The notes beneath the pieces were generated by a model. That model was not told the origin of the DNA. It did no database searches and saw only the letters and a program-made list of their open reading frames with translations. From an uncultured bacterium (GTDB lineage: Bacteria; Patescibacteriota; Patescibacteriia; Patescibacteriales; UBA12465): a stretch of 13,296 nucleotides of DNA. Every line of letters starts with the position of its first letter. Position 1 is the first letter of the stretch. The position numbers and the translations under genes were made by a program. Below are positions 1 through 6,696 of this stretch, piece after piece. The stretch lies in assembly GCA_903904095.1 (NCBI GenBank), contig CAIVBF010000154.1, forward strand, positions 1-13,296. Direction: 5' to 3'.

Positions 1-117
1 CTTACTCTTTATTGGTTTGTTCTAACCGCCTTAACCGCTCTACAGCAGTTTATTACTTTTTATAAGAAGCCGTCTCCAAAAAACGGAAAAATGATTGAGG
101 GTGAAATAGTAAAGTAA
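1..117 (+). CDS. yidC: YidC/Oxa1 family membrane insertase, C-terminal end (partial)
   Basis: Only the last 38 codons are present, open from the left edge and ending in TAA at 115-117. The peptide begins LTLYWFVLTALTALQQ and continues into a basic tail (FYKKPSPKNGK). A final transmembrane helix with an L-Y-W start and a central double glutamine, then a short lysine-rich cytoplasmic tail, is what the last helix of bacterial YidC looks like (LYWxxxNxxxxxQQ). The family inserts and folds inner-membrane proteins with or without SecYEG. The assignment rests on one helix, so another polytopic protein is possible. The gene is followed 20 bases later by a strong hairpin terminator, which fits its being the last gene of its transcript. 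Confidence 0.68.
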   Translation, partial: LTLYWFVLTALTALQQFITFYKKPSPKNGKMIEGEIVK

Positions 118-137
118 GTATAATTAATTTGAAATTT

Positions 138-167
138 AAAAACGACCGTGGTAACGGTCGTTTTTTT
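138..167. terminator. Bidirectional intrinsic terminator between convergent yidC and the VanW gene
   Basis: A perfect 9-bp stem (AACGACCGT at 141-149, ACGGTCGTT at 154-162) encloses a 4-base loop and is extended by A/T pairs on both sides. Seven T residues (161-167) follow on the plus strand. An A-run before the stem gives a U-run on the minus strand, so the element can end both the yidC transcript and the minus-strand transcript whose stop codon is at 177. Confidence 0.88.
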
Positions 168-176
168 ATTTATTAT

Positions 177-2063
177 TTAATTCTTTATTGGACTGCCTGT
201 GCTTTTAATCGTGGTCGGCGGTGTTGTTGAGGAAATTTTTTCTGTTGAACTTGTGGCCGTTCCGGTTCCTATTAAGCAAACCTCTTGCCAGGGAACATAA
301 TGCGACTTGAATCTCCGCTCTAAAGGCGGCGTGGTGGTTGCGATATTAGAATAAGTAACTTTATAATCAAAGTACGCATCCGCTCCATTATGAGCATGTT
401 CTGTACATTTTTTAACACCAAGCGCCAAATCGCTTGTTTCAACTAATTTAGTCGGAGCGGGTTTGGTAATATTATAGATAACCGGTGTTGTCGTGGTAGC
501 TATTCGGCCGTCCTTAGTCCCCCAAAAATCAAAATAAATTTTTGTTTTCACAATTCTAACTTGTATTAATATATAATTACCGGTGTCATTAATAAATCTA
601 ACATCTGGATTTGGAATATAAACAGCAGCGTCGGTCCCGGCCGGTTCGTAATAAGAAACGCGGTAAGAGTGGTTTTGTCGGCTAGTTATTGGTAATCCCG
701 AAGCAAGAGCGGCTCGAAAAAGAGTGGTTCCTATCTGGCACAGGCCTCCGCCATATTCTGGAACGGTTTTATCTCCTTTAATTACTAATTCCGGAAAATA
801 TCCGGTTTCTTTGGAAACGTCGCCTAAAACTTTAACTAATGAAAATTCTTCACCCGGTTTTATCAGAAGGCCCTGGGCGGCGGCCGCTCCGACCTGGATA
901 TTTTTTATTCTATTAGAAGGAGATCCGCTAAAGTCAGAATAACCAGTCCCTATCACCTCATTAATATTTAATTCGTTTGTTAATGATGAGTCTATCTCCC
1001 CAGTTTCCTTCGTTGTTAAAAAAATAGTTCTTTCATTTTTGATGAATTTTTCGTTAATTTGCTGAGCATTTTCATCTAAATCTAAATGACGGCCCCTTCC
1101 TCCTTCTTGCCAGCTGCTGACTTTATTATTTTTTATTTCAAATCTAGGTAGAACCGCCTCCCTGTTTACCTTATCAATAACATTTAGAGTTAAATATTGT
1201 TTAATCTTTTCATTTTCTAAAGATAAGGTGTAATTCCCGTTTAGTTTAGAAACGCTAAGCCAAGTAATTAATTTATCCGGTTTTATTGTCCAGCTTAAAT
1301 TTTCCGAACTAGTCGCATTATTAGTATCTTCTTGAAAAGTTAAAATTAAATTTTCAGTTCCGATTTTTGTTTTCGCTTCAGCGGCGAGGCCGCTCAAGTC
1401 TTTGGCGGCTATTTCTGGATATTTTGTTTTAGTTTTTATATTAATGATGGAGTCGCTTAAATTATCAAGATTATTTTTTAGATCAGTGATGGCTTGGTCA
1501 TAATTAATCTCTTTGCCAAGTTTTTCGGGAATAATTTTAATTTGTGAGTTCTTGTCAAAAACAAAATAAGCATTTGATGATTCAATATTTAACTCACCTA
1601 AACTAGAATTTAATAAATCTTTTAATTTATTTTCATCTAAATCATAACCCATTTTTATATTAGTTGATCCTGATAATTTTAATATAGATAAGAGATATTT
1701 AATAAAAGTTCTATCGGTTTTTTCACCGTAGGCCGCCTGAGCGGTCTCTAAATAATTGAACGAGAGAGTCGGGGCCGACAAATCAGAATCAAAAGAAAAA
1801 ATTTCTGTTGAAATATTAATTATTTTTTCGCCATTTTTAATCTTAAAGCCATCTTCCTGAATTTTTTCGGTTTGTGCCTTTATTAGCTCCTCCGCCTGGC
1901 TAAAAGTTAATTTTTCTAAATTTATTTTTCCGATCTTAACACCGGGATAAACTTTGTTGTTATAATTATTCTGCCAGTTTAGATATAATGCGCCTAAAAT
2001 AATTAATAATACAAAAAGTGCTGATAAAATAATAATAAGAGCTAGGTTTTTATGCACTTTCAT
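177..2063 (-). CDS. Membrane-anchored VanW-domain protein with peptidoglycan-binding-like repeats
   Basis: A 628-residue protein with a short basic N-terminus and one hydrophobic helix at about residues 7-29. It is probably an N-in signal anchor with everything else outside the cell. Residues about 40-350 look like the repeated alpha/beta putative peptidoglycan-binding domain (PG_binding_4 type) usually found before VanW domains. The VanW domain spans about 385-515, with the characteristic PEYGGGLCQIGTTLF segment at 435-449 and a downstream NHSYRVSYYEPAGTDA block. A C-terminal module (about 530-597) holds two cysteines, C553 and C596, that could form a disulfide, followed by a Thr/Ser/Pro tail (601-628). 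VanW takes its name from an accessory gene of vancomycin-resistance clusters, but its biochemical role is unknown. Nothing here indicates resistance; a cell-wall or surface role is more plausible. The gene begins 7 bases after the Hsp20 stop with no Shine-Dalgarno, so the two are probably co-transcribed. Confidence 0.88.
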   Translation of the reverse strand: MKVHKNLALIIILSALFVLLIILGALYLNWQNNYNNKVYPGVKIGKINLEKLTFSQAEELIKAQTEKIQEDGFKIKNGEKIINISTEIFSFDSDLSAPTLSFNYLETAQAAYGEKTDRTFIKYLLSILKLSGSTNIKMGYDLDENKLKDLLNSSLGELNIESSNAYFVFDKNSQIKIIPEKLGKEINYDQAITDLKNNLDNLSDSIINIKTKTKYPEIAAKDLSGLAAEAKTKIGTENLILTFQEDTNNATSSENLSWTIKPDKLITWLSVSKLNGNYTLSLENEKIKQYLTLNVIDKVNREAVLPRFEIKNNKVSSWQEGGRGRHLDLDENAQQINEKFIKNERTIFLTTKETGEIDSSLTNELNINEVIGTGYSDFSGSPSNRIKNIQVGAAAAQGLLIKPGEEFSLVKVLGDVSKETGYFPELVIKGDKTVPEYGGGLCQIGTTLFRAALASGLPITSRQNHSYRVSYYEPAGTDAAVYIPNPDVRFINDTGNYILIQVRIVKTKIYFDFWGTKDGRIATTTTPVIYNITKPAPTKLVETSDLALGVKKCTEHAHNGADAYFDYKVTYSNIATTTPPLERRFKSHYVPWQEVCLIGTGTATSSTEKISSTTPPTTIKSTGSPIKN

Positions 2064-2070
2064 AAATTTA

Positions 2071-2490
2071 TTAATCTTTTATTTTTACCTCTATTTCACT
2101 CGGGTTATTTTTATGTAATGTAATGGTTAAGATACCATTTTCTAATTCCGCTTCAACTTTTTTATCTACTTCGGCTGGTAAAATTATTGAACGAGAAAAA
2201 GAACCCCAATAACATTCGCGATACAAATAATCCTCCTCATTAATTATTTCTTCGGTACCTCGGCTGCCTTTGATAGTTAGTAAATCGCCATGTAAAGAAA
2301 TTTTTAAGTTATCGGTATTAACCCCGGCAATGGTTGATTTAACTACTATTGTGGAAGGTGTTTGATAAACATCAATTGCTAATTGGCCCTCGGTTTCCGG
2401 CTCCTCATAATTAAGCCAATCGGATAATGATGACTCCTCGTTATTAATTGTTTCAAGATGTTTAGTTTTTACTTTTTGAAAGATATTCAT
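2071..2490 (-). CDS. Small heat-shock protein, Hsp20/alpha-crystallin family
   Basis: A 139-residue ATP-independent holdase chaperone when started at the ATG at 2488-2490. The alpha-crystallin domain covers roughly the C-terminal 95 residues: a first beta strand with LAIDVYQT, the IAGVNTDNLKISL region, a segment rich in acidic and aromatic residues (EEDYLYREC), the SFSRSIILP strand, and the hallmark A-x-L-E-N-G-I-L-T-I-T motif. The tail contains IEVKI, a plausible I-x-I/V motif for oligomer assembly. The frame stays open upstream to a TTG at 2530-2532, which would add 14 residues. I reject that start because it overlaps the -10 region of a good promoter (2523-2551) and the extra residues show no family similarity. 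No Shine-Dalgarno precedes the ATG. The VanW gene follows at a 7-base distance. Regulation by a HrcA/CIRCE-type element is not visible. Confidence 0.9.
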   Translation of the reverse strand: MNIFQKVKTKHLETINNEESSLSDWLNYEEPETEGQLAIDVYQTPSTIVVKSTIAGVNTDNLKISLHGDLLTIKGSRGTEEIINEEDYLYRECYWGSFSRSIILPAEVDKKVEAELENGILTITLHKNNPSEIEVKIKD

Positions 2491-2522
2491 AAAAATGTTT
2501 AAGAGTATTTTATTCTTTTTAT

Positions 2523-2551
2523 AATTTAGCAAAAATTTAACAAAATGTAAA
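2523..2551 (-). promoter_or_regulatory. Predicted sigma70-type promoter of hsp20-vanW
   Basis: On the minus strand TTTACA (2551-2546) is followed by a 17-base spacer and TAAATT (2528-2523). Transcription would start near 2515, about 25 bases before the hsp20 ATG and just past the tRNA terminator. That gives the chaperone gene its own promoter rather than tRNA readthrough. The -35 matches 5/6 and the -10 matches 4/6 of the consensus. Confidence 0.5.
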
Positions 2552-2553
2552 TT

Positions 2554-2581
2554 AAAAAAACCAGTAATTTACTGGTTTTTT
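2554..2581 (-). terminator. Intrinsic terminator after the tRNA pair
   Basis: Minus-strand CCAGTA / TACTGG stem (6 bp, 2575-2570 with 2566-2561) and a 3-base loop, flanked by an A-run before and seven T residues after (2560-2554). It lies 8 bases past the end of tRNA-Val and separates the tRNA transcript from hsp20. The symmetric A/T flanks mean it could also work on the plus strand, but no plus-strand gene precedes it. Confidence 0.75.
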
Positions 2582-2588
2582 CTTTTTG

Positions 2589-2662
2589 TGGGCTCGTGCA
2601 GACTCGAACTGCAGACCTCTACGATGTCAACGTAGCGCTCTAACCAACTGAGCTACGAGCCC
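2589..2662 (-). tRNA. tRNA-Val(GAC)
   Basis: Complete cloverleaf on the minus strand: acceptor GGGCTCG/CGAGCCC, D stem GCTC/GAGC, anticodon stem CTACG/CGTAG around loop TTGACAT, and T stem TGCAG/CTGCA around loop TTCGAGT. The anticodon GAC (2628-2626) reads GUC and GUU. The discriminator is A at 2589. The next three bases read CAA, so the CCA end is not encoded and must be added by CCA-adding enzyme. It lies 9 bases downstream of tRNA-Ile and shares its D-arm sequence. The valyl-tRNA synthetase gene is about 1.4 kb away on the other strand. Confidence 0.96.
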
Positions 2663-2671
2663 TAATCTGTC

Positions 2672-2748
2672 TGGTGGGCATAGATGGACTTGAACCATCG
2701 ACCCCCGCTTTATAAGAGCGGTGCTCTAACCAACTGAGCTATATGCCC
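2672..2748 (-). tRNA. tRNA-Ile(UAU)
   Basis: Complete cloverleaf on the minus strand: acceptor GGGCATA/TATGCCC, D stem GCTC/GAGC, anticodon stem CCGCT/AGCGG around loop CTTATAA, and T stem GATGG/CCATC around loop TTCAAGT. Discriminator A (2675) is followed by an encoded CCA (2674-2672). The anticodon at 2714-2712 is TAT, which pairs with AUA. Most bacteria instead read AUA with a CAU tRNA whose C34 is turned into lysidine by TilS, so this is the less common, direct solution. It is the first gene of a two-tRNA transcript, and unlike its neighbour it encodes its own CCA. Confidence 0.93.
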
Positions 2749-2784
2749 TATATACTACTAAATATTTGGGTGATGAGTATTTCT

Positions 2785-2813
2785 TTTATACCATTATGAA
2801 ATTAATTTTTCAA
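2785..2813 (-). promoter_or_regulatory. Predicted promoter of the tRNA-Ile/tRNA-Val transcript
   Basis: Minus-strand TTGAAA (2813-2808), a 17-base spacer and TATAAA (2790-2785); each box matches 5/6 of the sigma70 consensus. The -35 and most of the spacer lie within the last codons of the upstream DHH-like gene. Transcription would begin near 2778, leaving a leader of about 30 bases to be trimmed before tRNA-Ile. No terminator is seen between the DHH-like gene and the tRNAs, so readthrough from that gene is also possible. Confidence 0.58.
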
Positions 2814-3936
2814 GTAAATTTTTAATTTCGGGGATAATTTCTGAACTGGTCGTTTCAATGTCCTTTTTTATTATCACGGAAGCAAATTTAGAATTGCCTA
2901 TTGGGGCGTATTCTTTAATGGCTTCTAGGGCGGAAATACTTTTTAAAGAATAGACTAGAACTTTGGTATCAGCTAAACCAATCTCTTCTAGAATAACAAT
3001 TATTTTGGCGTTAGGCACGTTTGCTATTAATTCGTCTACTATTTCAGTTAGATTTTGTTCATTGGTTTCCGAGTCTTGTAAGTCTTGGTTATTTAATTTT
3101 GACCAGATTAATTGCCCATTTTGCTCGGCCTGTAAATTACTTAATATTTTCCCCCAAAGCTTTAAAGCATTTAAATTGTGAGATTTGTAAAGATTATTTA
3201 TTATTTCTTCGCGTCTTGCCCCTTGAGAAATTAGTTCCGAAGCGCCCAGAAGAGTCCGAGGACTTAAATTATTAGTTTTAAAATTATTAGTTTTACTGAT
3301 TATTCCCGCCAAAAGACAGGTTGCCAAATCTTCGTTAATTAGCTCCGGTTGATAATTTTTTAGTAGATAAAAAATTATTTCACTTAAAGCGGCCACATTC
3401 AAATCAATATAATTTATTTGGCCGAGCTCTTCATTATTTGGATTATAATCTATATTAATAAGTGTAGTTTTGTAGAAAAACTCAATATTTTGATTATATA
3501 TCTCACCTAAAGATTCTAAATCCGGCGATCCTAGGCTAATAATTAAATCGTATTTAAATTCTCCAGCTTGGCTAGAAATATCTTCCGGTTTAAACCATCC
3601 CTTAGACGGGGAAATTATAAAATTTAATTTATCGTTATCAATGGTATAGCGGATTTGATTTACTTTGGCCTGGCTTATATCTAAAGAAACAATAAAGCGC
3701 CTGAGATTAATCAGGTTATTTTGAATTTGTGAGTAGTTCGGTAAAAAAATTAAAGAGTTATTATTTTTTTCCATCTTATCGCAAACAATATCAACATTTT
3801 TATTTAGTTTCTTTAAGAATATAAAAAAAGCTAAAGAAGACGCTAAAACATCCCCATCAGAGTTGCCGGGAAAAGCGAGCAAGATATTTTTGCTCTTTTC
3901 AATCTGCTTAAAAATTTGTTGTTCTAGAGCAATCAT
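2794..3936 (-). CDS. Degenerate DHH/DHHA1-superfamily protein (NrnA-like fold, probably not a normal phosphoesterase)
   Basis: A 380-residue cytoplasmic protein with the layout of the NrnA/RecJ-like phosphoesterases that degrade nanoRNA, pAp or cyclic dinucleotides: a DHH domain at about 15-195, a linker, and a DHHA1-like domain at about 295-380. The overall pattern is preserved, but the metal-binding motifs are not. In motif I (PGNSDGDVLASS, 23-34) D27 and D29 remain, while the usual preceding His is Pro23. The second-motif Asp position reads LGSPDLESLG (135-144). The DHH triad itself is D163-Y164-N165. The next DTG-x-F-like segment reads SKTNNF (214-219). The GGGH substrate motif is replaced near PIGNSKFA (345-352). 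The most likely reading is a catalytically altered or inactive family member with a binding or regulatory role. The start is the ATG at 3936, without Shine-Dalgarno, behind a strong promoter. The gene is divergent from valS. Confidence 0.8.
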   Translation of the reverse strand: MIALEQQIFKQIEKSKNILLAFPGNSDGDVLASSLAFFIFLKKLNKNVDIVCDKMEKNNNSLIFLPNYSQIQNNLINLRRFIVSLDISQAKVNQIRYTIDNDKLNFIISPSKGWFKPEDISSQAGEFKYDLIISLGSPDLESLGEIYNQNIEFFYKTTLINIDYNPNNEELGQINYIDLNVAALSEIIFYLLKNYQPELINEDLATCLLAGIISKTNNFKTNNLSPRTLLGASELISQGARREEIINNLYKSHNLNALKLWGKILSNLQAEQNGQLIWSKLNNQDLQDSETNEQNLTEIVDELIANVPNAKIIVILEEIGLADTKVLVYSLKSISALEAIKEYAPIGNSKFASVIIKKDIETTSSEIIPEIKNLLEKLIS

Positions 3937-3988
3937 TCATTAAAATTTAGTAATAGGAAAAATATATTTAACTTTAAAATAATCCTTA

Positions 3989-4017
3989 AATATATAACGA
4001 ATTTTAAGCTAAGTCAA
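3989..4017 (-). promoter_or_regulatory. Predicted promoter of the DHH-like gene
   Basis: Minus-strand TTGACT (4017-4012), a 17-base spacer and TATATT (3994-3989); each box matches 5/6. The start point would be near 3981, giving an untranslated leader of about 45 AT-rich bases. The -35 is one arm of an inverted repeat shared with the valS promoter. Confidence 0.62.
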
Positions 4018-4047
4018 GCATATTTCTTGATTTTTTCTATTGACTTA
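4010..4047. repeat. 8-bp inverted repeat formed by the two divergent -35 regions
   Basis: TAAGTCAA at 4010-4017 is the exact reverse complement of TTGACTTA at 4040-4047, with 22 bases between. Each arm holds the TTGACT -35 box of one of two divergent promoters plus two further matching bases. It may simply reflect two similar promoters, or it may be a binding site for a regulator of both. Confidence 0.5.
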
Positions 4048-4068
4048 AGGGCTTTTTTTTGTTAATTT
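4040..4068 (+). promoter_or_regulatory. Predicted promoter of the valS-pheST operon
   Basis: TTGACT (4040-4045), a 17-base spacer and TAATTT (4063-4068). The -35 is good (5/6) and the -10 is weak (3/6). Normal spacing puts the transcription start at about 4074-4076, on or next to the A of the valS ATG at 4075, which predicts a leaderless mRNA. No T-box leader or attenuator fits in the available space. Confidence 0.4.
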
Positions 4069-4074
4069 TAAGTT

Positions 4075-6696
4075 ATGTTAAATGAATTAGAAAAAATTTA
4101 TAATCCGATTGAGAATGAGGATAAAATTTATAAAAAATGGGAAGAATCCGGTTTTTTTAATCCGGATAATTTGAAGTTATCAAAAGACGCCAAGTCCTAT
4201 ACCATTATTCTTCCTCCCCCTAATATTACCGCTAAACTACATATCGGCCATAGCGCCATGCTGGCAATTGAAGATTTATTGGTAAGATATCATCGTCTTG
4301 TTGGCGAAAGAACACTGTGGCTGCCGGGCACTGACCACGCCGCCATTGCTACCCAAAGCGTCGTTGAAAAAAAGATTCTGGCGGAAAGCGGGAAAACAAG
4401 ACATGATTTAGGGAGGGCAAAATTTTTAGAAGAAGTTTGGAAATTCGTTAATGAAACTCAGGCCACAATTCTGCATCAGACTAAAAAAATGGGGTCTTCA
4501 ATGGATTGGAGTAGATTAACATTTACTCTTGACGAGCAACGCCGAAAAGCCGTTCAGGCCATGTTTATAGATATGTACCGTGAAGGAGTAATTTATCGCG
4601 GCGAGAGAATTGTTAATTGGTGCCCAAGATGCCATTCTACTTTAGCTGATGATGAGGTTGAATATAAAGAGCAAAAAGCAAAATTATATACTTTCAAATA
4701 CGATAAAAATTTTCCAATTTCCATCTCAACAACACGTCCGGAAACTAAATTGGGTGATGTTGCTGTGGCCGTTAATTCAAAAGACAAGAGGTATCAAGAA
4801 TATATCGGCAAAGAATATAATGTTAATTTTTGTGGTCAAAAATTACTCATTAGGATCATAAGTGATTATAATGTTGAATCGGAATTTGGAACGGGAGCCT
4901 TGGGGGTAACTCCAGCCCATTCAATGGTTGATTGGCAGATGGCTATTGCTAATCAGCTGCCAATTATAAAAGTTATTGACGAAGATGCTCTAATTAAAGA
5001 TGGATATGGCGCTTATTCTGGTCTTAGCGTTGATAAAGCTCGCGAAATGATTGTAGCCGAATTAAACAAAAAAGGGTTAATGGAAAAAGAAGAGGAAATC
5101 ACTAATAATTTATCAGTTTGTTATAGATGTAATACTCCTATTGAACCCCTTCTTTCTAAACAATGGTTTATTAGTGTTGATAAAAAATTAGAACGCCTCG
5201 GAAATAAATCCCTAAAAGAGAAGGCGCTAGAAGCAGCCGAAAAGAGAGATATTGAATTCTTACCAGAAAGATTTAATAAGAGCTTTAAGGATTGGATGGC
5301 TAATCTGCACGACTGGTGTATCTCTCGCCAAATTTGGTTTGGGCATGAGCTCCCTGTTTGGTATAAAGGAGAAGATGTTTATGTCGGCGAAAGCGCTCCT
5401 CAAGGGGTAGACTGGATTAAAGATCAAGATACGCTAGATACTTGGTTTTCTTCAGGAATGTGGACATTTTCAACATTAGGCTGGCCGGATAATTTTAAAA
5501 ATGGCGTGAAGATTGGCGATTTGGCTAAATTCCACCCGACTCAGGTCCTAGAAACTGGTTATGAAATTTTGACTCTCTGGGTTTCTAGAATGATTATGAT
5601 GTCATTCTTTGCTCTTAACGAAATTCCTTTTGAAAAGGTTTATCTACATGGCACTATTTTAGATAAGAATGGCAAGAAGATGTCTAAATCAAAAGGCAAT
5701 GGCGTTGATCCGATGGAGGTAATTGAAAAATATGGCACTGACGCTTTAAGACTATCTTTATTAATGGGATCAACTCCTGGCAATGATTCAAGGTATAATG
5801 AAGAGGTTATTGAAACTAAAAGAAATTTTATAAATAAATTGTGGAATATCTCCCGTTTTATTCTCGGTTCTGTTTCCGAAGAATCCTTAAATCAAGATTA
5901 TAAGATTTGTCCGGACGGAAAAACTCTAGCCGATAACTGGATATTGTCAGAAATGAATGAATTAGTGAGTAAAGTTTCTAAGAATTTGGATAACTATGAA
6001 TTCTCTTTTGCTGCCGACGAGCTAAATGATTTTACCTGGAATAAGCTCGCTGACTGGTATTTAGAAATTGCTAAGATTGAAAAGGATAAAGACAGTATAC
6101 TTGTTTATTTATTAAAAAATTTATTGATTCTTTGGCATCCGTTTATTCCATATGTAACTGAAACGATCTGGCAAAGCACTAATCAAGATCTTTTGATGGT
6201 TGCTTCGTGGCCTAAATCTAGCAACGCAAAAAAGAATGCCAATAATTTTAATATATTGCAAGAAGTTGTAACGGCCATTAGAAATGCGCGCAGTTTAAAT
6301 AAAATTGAACCTAGCCAAAAACTTAAGGCGGTTATTTATGGGCACAATAGCCTGGACTTATTAAACAGCCAGAAAGAAAATATTAAAAATTTAAAAACCG
6401 GCTTGTCTGAGATAGAAATATTTGAGAAGGGTGACAAGATTGATAAGGCGATTACAGCTGTTGTTTCTAATATTGAAATATATTTAATCGGCGAGATAGA
6501 CGAAGCTAAGGAAAAAGAGCGCCTAACTAAAGAAGCGGCGAATTTAGAAAAACTTATTCTATTGCAGGAAACTAAATTAAATAACCAAGACTTCGTTGGC
6601 CGTGCTCCGGAAAGTATTGTTAATGCCGAAAAAGAAAAATTAGCTAATTATAAGACGGAACTGCTTAAAATAAGTAATAGCTTAAAAAGTTTATGA
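4075..6696 (+). CDS. valS: Valyl-tRNA synthetase (class I)
   Basis: An 873-residue cytoplasmic enzyme that attaches valine to tRNA-Val; the length is close to that of the Bacillus enzyme. The Rossmann catalytic core carries PPPNITAKLHIGH (HIGH at 56-59), GTDHAAIATQ (85-94) and KMSKS (535-539). The CP1 editing domain lies at about 200-345, with TTRPET (219-224) and GTGALGVTPAH (272-282), which hydrolyses mischarged Thr-tRNA. Cysteine pairs C183/C186 and C349/C352 flank it and probably bind zinc. The anticodon-binding domain spans about 610-750. The C-terminal arm (805-873) is a charged coiled coil, as is typical of ValRS. The ATG at 4075 is the natural start: the protein begins at the usual family N-terminus (LEKIYNP), and the promoter lies immediately upstream. 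It is the first gene of a five-gene operon and ends in TGA, overlapping the next ATG by 4 bases. Confidence 0.98.
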   Translation: MLNELEKIYNPIENEDKIYKKWEESGFFNPDNLKLSKDAKSYTIILPPPNITAKLHIGHSAMLAIEDLLVRYHRLVGERTLWLPGTDHAAIATQSVVEKKILAESGKTRHDLGRAKFLEEVWKFVNETQATILHQTKKMGSSMDWSRLTFTLDEQRRKAVQAMFIDMYREGVIYRGERIVNWCPRCHSTLADDEVEYKEQKAKLYTFKYDKNFPISISTTRPETKLGDVAVAVNSKDKRYQEYIGKEYNVNFCGQKLLIRIISDYNVESEFGTGALGVTPAHSMVDWQMAIANQLPIIKVIDEDALIKDGYGAYSGLSVDKAREMIVAELNKKGLMEKEEEITNNLSVCYRCNTPIEPLLSKQWFISVDKKLERLGNKSLKEKALEAAEKRDIEFLPERFNKSFKDWMANLHDWCISRQIWFGHELPVWYKGEDVYVGESAPQGVDWIKDQDTLDTWFSSGMWTFSTLGWPDNFKNGVKIGDLAKFHPTQVLETGYEILTLWVSRMIMMSFFALNEIPFEKVYLHGTILDKNGKKMSKSKGNGVDPMEVIEKYGTDALRLSLLMGSTPGNDSRYNEEVIETKRNFINKLWNISRFILGSVSEESLNQDYKICPDGKTLADNWILSEMNELVSKVSKNLDNYEFSFAADELNDFTWNKLADWYLEIAKIEKDKDSILVYLLKNLLILWHPFIPYVTETIWQSTNQDLLMVASWPKSSNAKKNANNFNILQEVVTAIRNARSLNKIEPSQKLKAVIYGHNSLDLLNSQKENIKNLKTGLSEIEIFEKGDKIDKAITAVVSNIEIYLIGEIDEAKEKERLTKEAANLEKLILLQETKLNNQDFVGRAPESIVNAEKEKLANYKTELLKISNSLKSL

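Noticed and set aside
724..942. Open plus-strand frame inside the VanW gene
   Set aside because: It lies antisense to the conserved VanW domain, has no start context or family resemblance, and its composition follows from the coding strand.
177..2063. Vancomycin-resistance gene because of the VanW domain
   Set aside because: VanW is widespread in bacteria with no glycopeptide resistance, and no vanHAX- or vanRS-like genes are nearby.
2794..3936. Annotation as an ordinary NrnA oligoribonuclease/pAp phosphatase
   Set aside because: The DHH, DTG and GGGH motifs needed for that activity are not present; only the overall fold pattern and two Asp residues agree.
4011..4038. Terminator-like hairpin (TCAAG, 7-base loop, CTTGA, then T residues) upstream of valS
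   Set aside because: The stem is short with a G-T wobble, no plus-strand transcript enters from upstream, and the bases are better explained by the divergent promoters.
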